A stretch of 64,000 nt of DNA from Nitrobacter sp963807355 (lineage in GTDB: Bacteria; Pseudomonadota; Alphaproteobacteria; Rhizobiales; Xanthobacteraceae). A program made the position numbers and the translations under genes. The stretch spans positions 124,001-188,000 of the forward strand of contig CAWEBX010000029.1 in NCBI GenBank assembly GCA_963807355.1, written 5' to 3'. This document shows positions 25,346 to 33,824 of this stretch, piece by piece; the stretch's first letter is position 1; each line of letters starts with the position of its first letter. The notes under the pieces were generated by a model. It was not told the origin of the DNA. It ran no database searches and saw nothing but the letters and a program-made list of their open reading frames with translations.

Positions 25346-25547
25346 TAAGACGTTGCGCTCACTCCAGCGCCAAGCCGAACCCCAGCATCAGCAACGCCGC
25401 AGCGCATAGTGCGAAGAGATATCCATTCCTGGGTCTGACCGCCCAGAGCATCTGTGTGAGAGAATAACGGCGTCTTTGCGCTAGATGAAAAACATGCGCG
25501 TGATTGAATGTATTCTTGGCTTGTCGAAAGCAAAATGGGAGATCGAT

Positions 25548-25670
25548 ATGCCAACCGACACAATCATTGTGACCGCATTCGTTGCCGGCGTCATAGCCAT
25601 ATTCTCGCTAGCTTTAGCTTATGGCGAGCGTCAGACCGAGAGCCGTCGGCGCGAACACCCGCCAGCGTAA
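25548..25670 (+). CDS. 40-residue membrane peptide
   Basis: MPTDTIIVTAFVAGVIAIFS followed by LALAYGERQTESRRREHPPA: one transmembrane helix and a basic cytoplasmic tail. GGGAG lies seven bases before the ATG at 25548. This type of small protein is, from memory, common in Bradyrhizobium relatives; role unknown. A candidate FNR/FixK box is upstream, so expression at low oxygen is plausible. Confidence 0.6.
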   Translation: MPTDTIIVTAFVAGVIAIFSLALAYGERQTESRRREHPPA

Positions 25671-25845
25671 GCTCGCAGAACTGCATGAATTGGCGGTGAC
25701 CGCGGGCAGGTATATCGGTCTCACCGGTCACCGTCGTGAGAGACGCAAGATCAACCGTACCTGGGAAGCTTGACATGTCTGCTGACCTGAGCCCCTGAAC
25801 TTCCTGCAAAAATGGGTAGAGTCCGTCACCTTGAGGGAGACGGAG

Positions 25846-26694
25846 ATGAAGCAGTCGAGGTTCACGGAAGAGCGGATCATTGCGATCCTGCGAGAAGCAT
25901 GAAGCGGGTTCGAAGACGGGGGATGTCTGCCGCAAGCATGGGATCAGCAGCGCGACGTTCTACTAATGGAAGGCCAAGTATGGTGGCCTGGACGTATCAG
26001 AAGCTCGACGCATCAAGATCCGGGCCGACGAGGATGCGAAGCTGAACAAGCTGTTGGCCGAGGCGATGCTCGACAACGCCATGCTGAAGGACCTCAATTC
26101 AAAAAAATGGTGACCCGTCGCAAGGCGGCAGGCTGTGGCTCACCTTTGTACGAGTTTTGAGGTCAGTCAGCGGCGGGCGTGTGAAGTGATTGGGGCTGAT
26201 CGATCCTCGGTGCGTTATCTCAGCCTTCGGCCTGACGACGCGATCATTCGTGTCCGGCTGCGTGAGCTGGCGTCGGTACGCCGGCGCTACCAACGATGAT
26301 CGTCAGTGACAACGGGACCGAGCTTACCAGCATGGCCATCCTGCGCTGGTCGCAGCTCACACGGATCGAGTGGTACTACATCGCACCGGGCAAGCCGCAG
26401 CAGAATGCCTTCGTGGAAAGCTTCAATGGGCGACTGCGCGACGAGTTGTTGAACGAGACATTGTTCTCGTCACTCCAGCATGCTCGCGAGCTGCTTGCCG
26501 AATGGCAGGATGATTACAACACCGTTCGTCCGCACAGCGGGATCGGCAACCTGCCGCCATCAACCTATGCCAGGCTAACAGCGTCCGACATGCAACAGGA
26601 CGGAACGCTGCGCTGTGTCGAGGGCTCCGCGCCCCGTCCCGTTGCATCACCGAGCCACTCAGGCTCAAATGACTGTCCTAATCTGGCGCACTAG
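25846..26694 (+). pseudogene. IS3-family transposase remnant
   Basis: OrfA starts MKQSRFTEERIIAILREA and meets a stop; later pieces KLNKLLAEAMLDNAMLKDLN and ACEVIGADRSSVRYLSLRP are in shifted frames. OrfB resumes at 26296 as IVSDNGTELTSMAILRWSQL, with VESFNGRLRDELLNETLF and DYNTVRPHSGIGNLPP, the end of the DDE domain (second D and the E). The part with the first D, about 100 codons, is deleted. The element cannot move. Confidence 0.85.
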
Positions 26695-26723
26695 GCGCCG
26701 AAGCTGTCGTGTCGTGCATGTCG

Positions 26724-27260
26724 ATGAATCAACCAACACTCAAGCAACTCGCTGGCGTTTTCGCGCGCTATGCCAACTTCACGCTCGGTGGAGGAAGCGC
26801 GACAACGGCAGTCATACATAGTGAGGTCGTTGTAAAACGACGATGGATTAGCGAAGAGCAATTCGCGCTGTCATTCGCCCTTGGTCGGCTAACGCCCGGC
26901 ACCAATGTTCTTGCCTTCTGTGTCGGTGTCGGCTGGATGTTGCGACGATGGTCCGGTGCGGTAGTTACGTTGCTGGCATCCTCCATCCCCTGCACTTTGT
27001 TCGTGGTGGTCATCACCATTCTATTTTCCCAATGGCAAGAAAACGCATTCGCTCAGGCGGCGATCAAGGGCGCGGTTGCAGCGGCCGTCGCGGTTACGGT
27101 GAAGACGGCTTGGACCATCGCGCATCCGTACTTCAAGACGGGTAAGCGACTGCGCGTGATCCTGAGCGGTGCGAGCGCGTTCCTTTTGAATGTTGTCGTT
27201 GGCATCTCGCCTATTTACGTGCTGGTCATCGCCGCCGTCGTGGGATGCTTCCTGCCATGA
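26724..27260 (+). CDS. chrA: Chromate transporter, first half-size subunit
   Basis: 178 residues (ATG 26718 is an alternative start). FARYANFTLGGGSATTAVIH, the charged VVVKRRWISEEQFALSFALG and LTPGTNVLAFCVGVGWMLRR match the N-terminal CHR domain motif (FGGG...P.P...). Four to six membrane helices are expected. Short ChrA proteins work as pairs, and this one overlaps its partner by ATGA. It would export chromate by proton-linked antiport; other anions are possible. Confidence 0.85.
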   Translation: MNQPTLKQLAGVFARYANFTLGGGSATTAVIHSEVVVKRRWISEEQFALSFALGRLTPGTNVLAFCVGVGWMLRRWSGAVVTLLASSIPCTLFVVVITILFSQWQENAFAQAAIKGAVAAAVAVTVKTAWTIAHPYFKTGKRLRVILSGASAFLLNVVVGISPIYVLVIAAVVGCFLP

Positions 27261-27790
27261 ACATACTGGTGCTTTATCTTGTGCTCTTGAAGGGCACGGT
27301 GACCTCCTTTGCAGGACTCGCGTCGTTGCCGGTCATCCAAGAGGCACTGGTGAATCACTATCACGTCCTTACCAATGAGCAGCTCAACGAAGCCGTCGTA
27401 ATTACCCGCAGTTCGCCGGGACCTGTCGGACTCTATATCGTGAGCGTCGGATATTTTGCGGCAGGGATTCCGGGGGCCGTCGCTGGATGGCTTGCTATGA
27501 TTACGCCTGCGCTCCTCATCATTCCGCTGGTTCACTTCGTGGGCCGCAGAATGGAACACTCCCGCGTCAAATCGATCTTGCAAACGGTTGTGATCGCGAG
27601 TGCTGGGCTGCTGTTAGCTGCGGCGATTCCGCTGGGGCATGACGGCTTGACAGGTCCAATTACCATCGCCATTGCGGCTGTCTGCTTCGTCCTTTTGCTG
27701 ACGACGAAATTCGATACGCTATGGATGATGCTTGGAGCCGCGCTGATATCGGTTGCTGCGTCGTCTGTAGGGTTGGTCGCTTATCTCTGA
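27257..27790 (+). CDS. chrA: Chromate transporter, second half-size subunit
   Basis: 177 residues from ATG 27257, overlapping the preceding stop. VTSFAGLASLPVIQEALVNH, EQLNEAVVITRSSPGPVGLY and AAGIPGAVAGWLAMITPALL form the second CHR domain, with SPGPVG in place of the P.G.P. motif. It is in opposite membrane orientation in split systems. Together the two genes equal a full-length ChrA. The att-like repeat B begins 40 bases after the stop. Confidence 0.85.
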   Translation: MNILVLYLVLLKGTVTSFAGLASLPVIQEALVNHYHVLTNEQLNEAVVITRSSPGPVGLYIVSVGYFAAGIPGAVAGWLAMITPALLIIPLVHFVGRRMEHSRVKSILQTVVIASAGLLLAAAIPLGHDGLTGPITIAIAAVCFVLLLTTKFDTLWMMLGAALISVAASSVGLVAYL

Positions 27791-27829
27791 AGCTAAACTA
27801 GGGCGCTGTAGTGGGTCCCCGAATGCTTT

Positions 27830-27886
27830 CGGGTCTCACTTCAGGCGAACATCCTGAAACCGCTTAATCTCCTGGTCCGCTAGGGA
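27830..27886. repeat. att-like repeat B
   Basis: CGGGTCTCACTTCAGGCG... to GGTCCGCTAGGGAATGC; about 56 bases similar to repeat A (23845-23909). Only the first half of the tRNA-Glu end is kept. Confidence 0.6.
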
Positions 27887-28015
27887 ATGCGGCCCTTATG
27901 TCTCGCCGTTTCATTTGGTGATGCCAGCTAAGATGTCTTGGCGTCTGCGCGCAACGCTACTGTCATAGACATGACGAACCTCCATCGTTCGCCACAAATG
28001 TCGCCGTCCGGACAG

Positions 28016-28423
28016 TCACATCGGGCAGCGAACATATGGCATTTCCACCGGTACCGGCTCCTTTGAGCTAAGTGTGATCTTGTTTTCTCCGGAGATTTTC
28101 ACGTCGAACTCCATGTCCGATACCGCGATACCGTCCGAGCACGCCGCAATCACTCGCACATCCCGCCCGTCATCGTGCAATGATTTGATGGTGCATTTTT
28201 GAAATGTGCCGGTTATTTGCTTTCCATGAACGATTATACCGCCCGCGTGGAGATCAGCATCTTGCTTGAAAGCAAGCTTGTTATTCTTTTTGGTAAATAT
28301 GTCACCGCAGGTCGAGGAATCAATCGCCCAAGCTCCGTTCAAATCCGAAGCCTCTGTCGAAGCCGATTGCGCAACGAGCAATACTAACAGCACTAACAGC
28401 ACCAACGGGTTGATGGTTCTCAT
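28016..28423 (-). CDS. Secreted protein of unknown function
   Basis: 135 residues from ATG 28423. Signal peptide with repeated LVLLVLLVLLV core and cleavage near STEA. The mature part begins LNGAWAIDSSTCGDIFTKKN, a lipocalin-like or small beta-barrel start, and has four Cys (STCGD, FQKCTI, AACSDG, VRCPM) that may form two disulfides. An FNR/FixK-type box lies 88 bases upstream, which suggests low-oxygen control. Confidence 0.75.
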   Translation of the reverse strand: MRTINPLVLLVLLVLLVAQSASTEASDLNGAWAIDSSTCGDIFTKKNNKLAFKQDADLHAGGIIVHGKQITGTFQKCTIKSLHDDGRDVRVIAACSDGIAVSDMEFDVKISGENKITLSSKEPVPVEMPYVRCPM

Positions 28424-28510
28424 GCAACTCTCCGATCTACTGGTCAGTTGGCTATCTAGCACCCGACGTGGCCTTTGCCGATCATCGGAGTGCGATAGCG
28501 GACCTTTTCG

Positions 28511-28524
28511 TTGATCTAAGTCAA
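28511..28524. promoter_or_regulatory. FNR/FixK-type box
   Basis: TTGATCTAAGTCAA: left half TTGAT perfect, right half GTCAA one mismatch from ATCAA. Located 88 bases before the secreted protein gene that starts at 28423. Confidence 0.6.
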
Positions 28525-28766
28525 TAAACTGTAGCGTCATCAGTTTCGCTAGCTGTTGCGGGCCCCAATTGCGCCACCGATGATTGACGCGCGCGTAGCC
28601 GTAACCCGCCTCCCCGATTTCGCACTATAGTATGCACAGCATAACTGCATTTCATATGCGCGCGTAGTCCTCCCCCGACAATCATACAGTGAGGCGTGGA
28701 TGTTGATTTCTGATAGGTTGACAGTTTCTATATGGGATAGGGATCGGCTTCGCTGGACGAGGGACG

Positions 28767-29732
28767 ATGAAAATCACGCTGGACATTTCCAAGCTTGTTG
28801 AGGAAGGCAAGCTAACGAGCGAGGAAGCCGAAAAGCTCACGAAGCTCGCTGCACATGATACAGTCTCTCTCGGCATCAACATCCTCGTCGGGTTCGCTGT
28901 CGTCGCTATTGCGGCGGGTGCGGTCGCGCTGGCGCCTGCGCCGTTGACGGCGATTAGCTTCGGGCTCACACTTTTCGTCGCAGGTTGCGCAATTGCACTT
29001 AATCGCGTGCAGCATTGGATGATTTTCGGGCAGATTTGCCTTGTCATCGGCGCACTGATGTTAGGCGGCGGCGCTATCGCCTATCGTGCCGACCTCCTTG
29101 CCACCATGCTGATTGTCACGGGTGTTTTCTGCCTCGCAGCTATCATCGCTCGCTCCAGCCTCTTGATGGCGCTGGCGGTGCTGGCCGCTTCGGCTTGCCT
29201 GGGCGCACGCACGGGTTATAGCCACGCCAGTTATTCGCTAGCCATTTTCGAACCGACGCTCACCGTGGTCGTGTTTTCTATGGTGGCGCTGATCGCCTAC
29301 CAAGCTTCGCGACGTCTGCCAGCCGAATATGCGCGGCTCGCGGTCACAGCCGCGCGAACCTCGCTGCTGTTGATCAATTTCGGCTTCTGGATCGGCTCAC
29401 TATGGGGCGATCCACTGATGCTAATACGTTCGCTCGCTGCCAAGGACGTATCCTCGACGCTCATGACCAAACCCGTCATTCCGGCCATGGCATTCAGCGT
29501 GATGTGGGCGGTGGCGTTGCTCGGTGCTGGATTCTGGGCCGTTGGGGCAAATCGACGCTGGTTGGTCAACCTCGTCGCCGTCTTCAGCGGTATTCATTTC
29601 TATACTCAATGGTTTGAGCGACTCGGGGCTACGCCGTTGTCGGTGCTGCTGGGCGGGCTGGTGATGCTGGCAAGCGCCCTCGCGCTTTGGTTGTTTAACC
29701 GACGTGTCGCAAATAGTTCTAGAATGATTTAG
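28767..29732 (+). CDS. Polytopic membrane protein, DUF2157-like
   Basis: 321 residues. A cytoplasmic start (MKITLDISKLVEEGKLTSEE, EAEKLTKLA) of the kind that precedes DUF2157-type membrane proteins is followed by about ten hydrophobic helices in pairs. No catalytic motif. GACGAGGGACG precedes the ATG. Function unknown. It ends right at a transposase fragment, but the last residues look normal. Confidence 0.7.
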   Translation: MKITLDISKLVEEGKLTSEEAEKLTKLAAHDTVSLGINILVGFAVVAIAAGAVALAPAPLTAISFGLTLFVAGCAIALNRVQHWMIFGQICLVIGALMLGGGAIAYRADLLATMLIVTGVFCLAAIIARSSLLMALAVLAASACLGARTGYSHASYSLAIFEPTLTVVVFSMVALIAYQASRRLPAEYARLAVTAARTSLLLINFGFWIGSLWGDPLMLIRSLAAKDVSSTLMTKPVIPAMAFSVMWAVALLGAGFWAVGANRRWLVNLVAVFSGIHFYTQWFERLGATPLSVLLGGLVMLASALALWLFNRRVANSSRMI

Positions 29733-29887
29733 CTATCTGAGCCAGATGGCGATGGCGGCGAGTTTGACGAATCCCACGAAGTTGACGAGCAGTTTGTCGT
29801 AGCGGGTTGCGACGCGCCTGAACTGCTTCAGCTTGCTTAAGAAGCGCTCGATGATGTTGTGCTTCTTGTAGAGACTGGCGTCGTAAG
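29733..29887 (-). pseudogene. IS5-type transposase, C-terminal fragment
   Basis: Reads DASLYKKHNIIERFLSKLKQ then FRRVATRYDKLLVNFVGFVK and LAAIAIWLR before the stop at 29733-29735. This is the YREK-like end of IS5/IS427 transposases (Y..R..IERF...K..RR.ATRYDK). Only about 50 codons remain. Confidence 0.85.
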
Positions 29888-30152
29888 ATGCTGATCTTTT
29901 CGGTTTCGCTTTGGCGGAATGACGACGGTAGCTTGCACTGCGTCCGAGGGCGAAGTTCCTGGATGGAACACCGTCGCTCTTTCTGGCCTTTTCGAAAATG
30001 CTGCGATGAGCAGACAGACCTCCGCAGACGCCGCCAATGGATGCGTGCGCCCCTGTACAAAATGTCGCAGCTCAGTCATACTTGGCAACTGGCTCGAAGG
30101 GAGACGACGCAACGTAAGCAATGCAACGTTAGCAACGCAAGGAGGCAACGTG

Positions 30153-30656
30153 ATGAATGAACACGACCGCTCCAATCAGTTGATCGGGGGCATAGCCGTT
30201 ATCTGCGTGATGTTTTTCGGCAGCATGGCCTTGGTATGGAGCAGTACCGGCCGGCTTACGAGCGAAGCGAAGGCGGCACCGGCCCCAGCACACCAGGCTG
30301 CGCCGCACGCCGATGCAACCGCCGGACTTGAACAACGCTTGCTCCTCCTCGAAGCCAAGATGAAGGCTCCGCCAACATCTGATGCTCAGCTCGATGCTAG
30401 GATCAAGGGCCTGGAGTCTCAGATCGCGGCCGTACAAACTAAGTTGGGCGCTTTCTCTGCATCGGATTTCGACACCCTCAAGAGGAAGGTTGCCGGGACG
30501 GAAAATCCTGAGTCCATCAAGACGACCGTAGACGCTCTTCAAGCGGACGTAGGAAAGCTGAACACACGTCTCGATCAACTTTCGGAGCAAGCTGCTTCTG
30601 CGTCTGCTCCGGCGTCGGAGACGAAACACAGTTCGCGGAAGTCGCACTCGAAATAA
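30153..30656 (+). CDS. Membrane-anchored coiled-coil protein
   Basis: 167 residues from ATG 30153, chosen for the strong AAGGAGG 9 bases before. A short cytoplasmic start, a transmembrane helix (GGIAVICVMFFGSMALVWSS), then a periplasmic coiled coil (LEQRLLLLEAKM, LDARIKGLESQIAAVQTKLG, LQADVGKLNTRLDQLSEQ) and a basic tail. Probably a structural or scaffolding protein; no family recognised. Confidence 0.65.
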   Translation: MNEHDRSNQLIGGIAVICVMFFGSMALVWSSTGRLTSEAKAAPAPAHQAAPHADATAGLEQRLLLLEAKMKAPPTSDAQLDARIKGLESQIAAVQTKLGAFSASDFDTLKRKVAGTENPESIKTTVDALQADVGKLNTRLDQLSEQAASASAPASETKHSSRKSHSK

Positions 30657-31015
30657 AACAGACGGGGCGGAGTTTGGCGCCGGGCTGTGACATACGGGAA
30701 ATCAGGGCAGCGGCGCACCTGTTGCTGTGTTGTTCCGTTGGCTTCCCGTGTGTAGCGGCTCGCTTAGGCCAGTGTCACCAAGCGCAGCCTTCGTGAACTG
30801 ACGGCTCCTGCACCGGCTGGAGCCGGCCATCGTTTTGCCCAAGCGGCGCGGGCTGCACGTGCGGCGGCAATCCCGGCGGCCCGAATGGCATCGCATGAGG
30901 CGAACCCAACCCCCGTGAGGGCTTTCCCTGTTCGGTGACCTGAACTCATGTGTGCTTGTGCAGTATGGCAAGCCCGAAGGACATGTTTCGCTCGAAAACG
31001 CTTTGTCAAAAACTC
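30657..31015. other. Intergenic, no supported gene
   Basis: An 81-codon minus-strand frame (30764-31009) is Ala/Arg-rich and unconvincing. Near its right end TTCGCTCGAAAACGC (30987-31001) is an inverted copy of the start of the repeat at 31016, making a hairpin. Confidence 0.4.
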
Positions 31016-31120
31016 TATAGCGTTTTCGAGCGAAGTGGATACCGGTTCGCGTGAAGAAAACGCGTCAAAAAATAAAGATAGAGTTCCGCTTCTGATTCCG
31101 CCGGAAGCGGAAAGGCTCTA
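31016..31120. repeat. Interspersed repeat, copy 1
   Basis: TATAGCGTTTTCGAGCGAAG... through GGATACCGGTTCGCGTGAAG to a GCTTCTGATTCCGCCGGAAGC hairpin-like end. Nearly the same ~105 bases lie at 43880-43984, and a diverged inverted partial copy at 46455-46529. Confidence 0.8.
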
Positions 31121-31798
31121 GGAGTGAAGCATTCGCGCAAACACCTTTCCGAGGGCTTGCAAGCTCGGGAACAGGTCGAATGCTTCGGCCAAAAAAATGA
31201 ATAAGAGTGCGTGAACAATATACAGACGGCCTTCGAACCACGTGAGCGCGCGTTCAAACAGGCCCTTTGGGTATGGAAGCGTGGCAAAAAGGAAAACGGT
31301 CGCCGGTCCAAGAATAAACGCCCCAAGAATGTCGCTTGGATAGTGGAGCCCGACAATGATCCGGGGAATCGCGACTATCGCCGCGACCCAAACAAAGCAG
31401 ACCAGCCCGACCCACCGCTTTTCTACAAAAACCACAGCAGCGAGACTAAAAAACAAGGTCGCTGTGTCGCTCGGAAACGAATTCGTTCGGTCCCATGGTG
31501 TTCGCGGAATGACAGTGTCCAGAGGAATTGCCAAGTCCAGAATTGGACGTATGTGAACCGCGGTGTGAAACTGTGACCAAACAGAAAGCATTGTCGCCAA
31601 ACAGACCGCCAGCAGCCCGGCTAGCATACGACCGCGACGCTCCGGTTGATCACCGGAAAACCACAGGGCGACAAGAGAAAAGAACACCGGAAATCCCCTG
31701 AAAAGCGAATTGTTCGCGAGGTCCCAGAGGTTGTTGCTTCCTCCACCGAATGCGTTGAGCGTGAGCAGAACTTCTCTATCGAGACCCGTAATTGTCAT
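31118..31798 (-). CDS. PAP2-family membrane phosphatase
   Basis: 226 residues, about five to six transmembrane helices. NSFPSDTATLFFSLA is the PSGH-type motif (with D in place of H, as in some bacterial members), and RIIVGLHYPSDILGA carries the last motif with its catalytic His and Asp. Likely substrates are phosphatidic acid, undecaprenyl diphosphate or lipid A phosphates. The altered PSGH motif makes activity less certain. ATG 31798 chosen; no better site upstream. Confidence 0.8.
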   Translation of the reverse strand: MTITGLDREVLLTLNAFGGGSNNLWDLANNSLFRGFPVFFSLVALWFSGDQPERRGRMLAGLLAVCLATMLSVWSQFHTAVHIRPILDLAIPLDTVIPRTPWDRTNSFPSDTATLFFSLAAVVFVEKRWVGLVCFVWVAAIVAIPRIIVGLHYPSDILGAFILGPATVFLFATLPYPKGLFERALTWFEGRLYIVHALLFIFLAEAFDLFPSLQALGKVFARMLHS

Positions 31799-32169
31799 AG
31801 TCAATAATTCATCGCATCAATTGAAATGGAGATCAGAACGAACGCAAAGCTACAATTTCCACGGCCCTGCTATTACGTGCAATCCGCTGCCGGTCAATAA
31901 AACAATCACGGTTGGCGGGTCGCTTCTAAACATTCCTTCTCCCCTTCAGTAAGCCTTCTTGCGAACGTTGGAATCGAGGATCACCCGCGTGTTGCTGTGC
32001 CTCACCCAGCCCCACGATCGCTCGTTAACCTTTGATTAACCAGAATCCGTCGACGCTTTCTCAGTCTCAATTCCTTCCTCCGCTGACGAATCGAAATCAG
32101 CGGATGATGGGTTCGGCTCTCGTTCTTTATTGCGGCTAAATGCAGCCGCCGCAGAGTGAGGATTTTTTG
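31799..32169. other. Intergenic region
   Basis: No gene supported. Contains the promoters of the divergent PAP2 gene and of the gene at 32170. TTAACCTTTGATTAA near 32025 is a small palindrome-like site. Confidence 0.4.
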
Positions 32170-32472
32170 ATGGCTGATAGCGATAGCACCATCGCATGGC
32201 ACCGCGCTCAATTGAAAAAGCATCGCGAAGCTCTGCGCGACATCGAGGTTCGCCGTTTTCGCTTTGGGGAAACCGCGGATCCGCGAGTGCGCATCGAGAC
32301 GCTGCGGATAGCGGCTAACCTACGGCGCAAGCTCACCGTCTCAGAGAAGGTCATCGGCGCTTACGAGAAACTTACACGGCGTCCGCTGACGACAGATTTT
32401 CGCAGTCTTGCCAACGTTCAGTGGAGCAATTGGAACAGTGCGCCCTGTAACGGAGAGGGTGTGCAGGTCTGA
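32170..32472 (+). CDS. Unknown 100-residue basic protein
   Basis: MADSDSTIAWHRAQLKKHRE then LRDIEVRRFRFGETADPRVR: helical, charged, soluble. GTGAGG lies before the ATG at 32170. The last 20 codons look less protein-like. No family recognised. Confidence 0.5.
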   Translation: MADSDSTIAWHRAQLKKHREALRDIEVRRFRFGETADPRVRIETLRIAANLRRKLTVSEKVIGAYEKLTRRPLTTDFRSLANVQWSNWNSAPCNGEGVQV

Positions 32473-32801
32473 ACGGCGACGTCTTGGTGCGGATTGCCTG
32501 CCCCGTAAAGCAGGCTGGTTTGACCATGGCACCGTGCCGGTCGGGATTCCGGCTGCTGGTGATGAAGTTGGCATCTGCGTTCTCGGGTATCCCTTTTCAG
32601 TGGCGGGGACGAGCCGCGATCTCCGGCAAGTCCGACCATTGCTTCCTGGAGCCTTTCCGAAGGTCGCATTGATCAACGCGTCGTGAGATGACGCGAACTT
32701 TTGAACCGCGCAGCAGTCGGCATTTTTTGCTGCTTTTGGAGCCGTCGCGCGTTAAGCTGGTGCCCGAGGGATGCGCGTTTCCGCTTCATGGAGCCCAGCC
32801 A
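32473..32801. other. Intergenic region before the HdeD-like gene
   Basis: Open frames on the plus strand here lack ribosome-binding sites and coding character. One runs in frame into the HdeD-like gene, but I place that start at 32802. Confidence 0.4.
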
Positions 32802-33380
32802 ATGACGACCCCTTCCCAAGATTTCGAACGCCTTCAGTTGAAAGTGAGCACGGAAGTCCGCGAGCATTGGAAGGCCTTCCTTTTCGAAGGCATCCTGCTC
32901 GCGTTTCTGGGGTTGGCTGTCATCGTCGTGCCACCCCTCGCGAGCCTCGCCATCACGATCTTCCTCGGTTGGCTCTTTCTCGTCGGCGGCGTCGTCGGAC
33001 TTGTCGCTACCTTCTGGGCACGGGGGATGCCGGGCTTTTGGTGGTCGTTGCTCTCGGCCGCGCTGTCAATTCTCGTCGGCATCCTGCTGGTAGTGCAGCC
33101 CGTACAGGGTATGTTGACGCTGACAATCTTGCTCGGCGCCTACTTCCTCGCCGAGGGTGCCGTCACGATCATGTACGCTCTTGAACATCGCCGCGAACTC
33201 TCGCAGCGGTGGGGCTGGCTGCTGACCGCGGGAGTGATGGACATCATCATAGCCGGCGTTATCATCGTCGGCCTCCCGGGATCGGCGGCCTGGGCCATCG
33301 GGTTGCTGGTCGGCCTCAATATGATATTCGGCGGTACCACGTTGATTGGAATGGCGCTTGCCATGCGAAATGCGCGTTAG
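32802..33380 (+). CDS. HdeD-family membrane protein
   Basis: 192 residues with six transmembrane helices in three hairpins. ILLAFLGLAVIVVPPLASLA, FLGWLFLVGGVVGLVATFWA and LSILVGILLVVQPVQGMLTL show the repeated 'G....P' pattern of HdeD (DUF308), linked to acid resistance in enterobacteria. The role here is unproven. The start at 32802 agrees with the family; the longer frame from 32688 does not. A weak hairpin at 33388-33416 follows the stop. Confidence 0.85.
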   Translation: MTTPSQDFERLQLKVSTEVREHWKAFLFEGILLAFLGLAVIVVPPLASLAITIFLGWLFLVGGVVGLVATFWARGMPGFWWSLLSAALSILVGILLVVQPVQGMLTLTILLGAYFLAEGAVTIMYALEHRRELSQRWGWLLTAGVMDIIIAGVIIVGLPGSAAWAIGLLVGLNMIFGGTTLIGMALAMRNAR

Positions 33381-33461
33381 AGCGTTTCGCCTTCTGACAG
33401 AGGTCAGATGAAGGCGCCAATTCGCAAACCTGATTACGTTACGAAATTCAACCCAACTGCA

Positions 33462-33722
33462 TCAGCAGCCGCGGCAGATGCTTTTAATCTTGCGTTTGAG
33501 GGCGGCATCCGCCGGATCGACCTGTGTCGGGTTCTCCGTGTCCGCCCTCTCCGGCGGCAAGTCGCTCGGGCGCGGCTGGCGATGACCGATCGGCGCGTCG
33601 TAACGCGAGGACTTGTCAACGCTTGAACCTGGTGACGACCCGTCCCTCGCTTGATACTGCCCAAGCGCCGCGGGCGCACCGATCAAGACCCCAAAAGCCG
33701 CCAACGCGATGATCTTGTTCAT
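33462..33722 (-). CDS. Small secreted protein
   Basis: 86 residues. Signal peptide MNKIIALAAFGVLIGAPAALG with likely cleavage near ALG-QYQ. The mature part is hydrophilic, rich in Ser, Pro and Arg, ending KSICRGC. GGAGGC lies before the ATG. No function known. Confidence 0.65.
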   Translation of the reverse strand: MNKIIALAAFGVLIGAPAALGQYQARDGSSPGSSVDKSSRYDAPIGHRQPRPSDLPPERADTENPTQVDPADAALKRKIKSICRGC

Positions 33723-33824
33723 TTCGCTGCCTCCAACGTCCGAGATCGGCCTGTCAAGAACGGTTGAGAACGCGCAAACGTTCCGCGATTGATCTGTGAC
33801 TAAGCCAGCCGGACAAACGAACCT

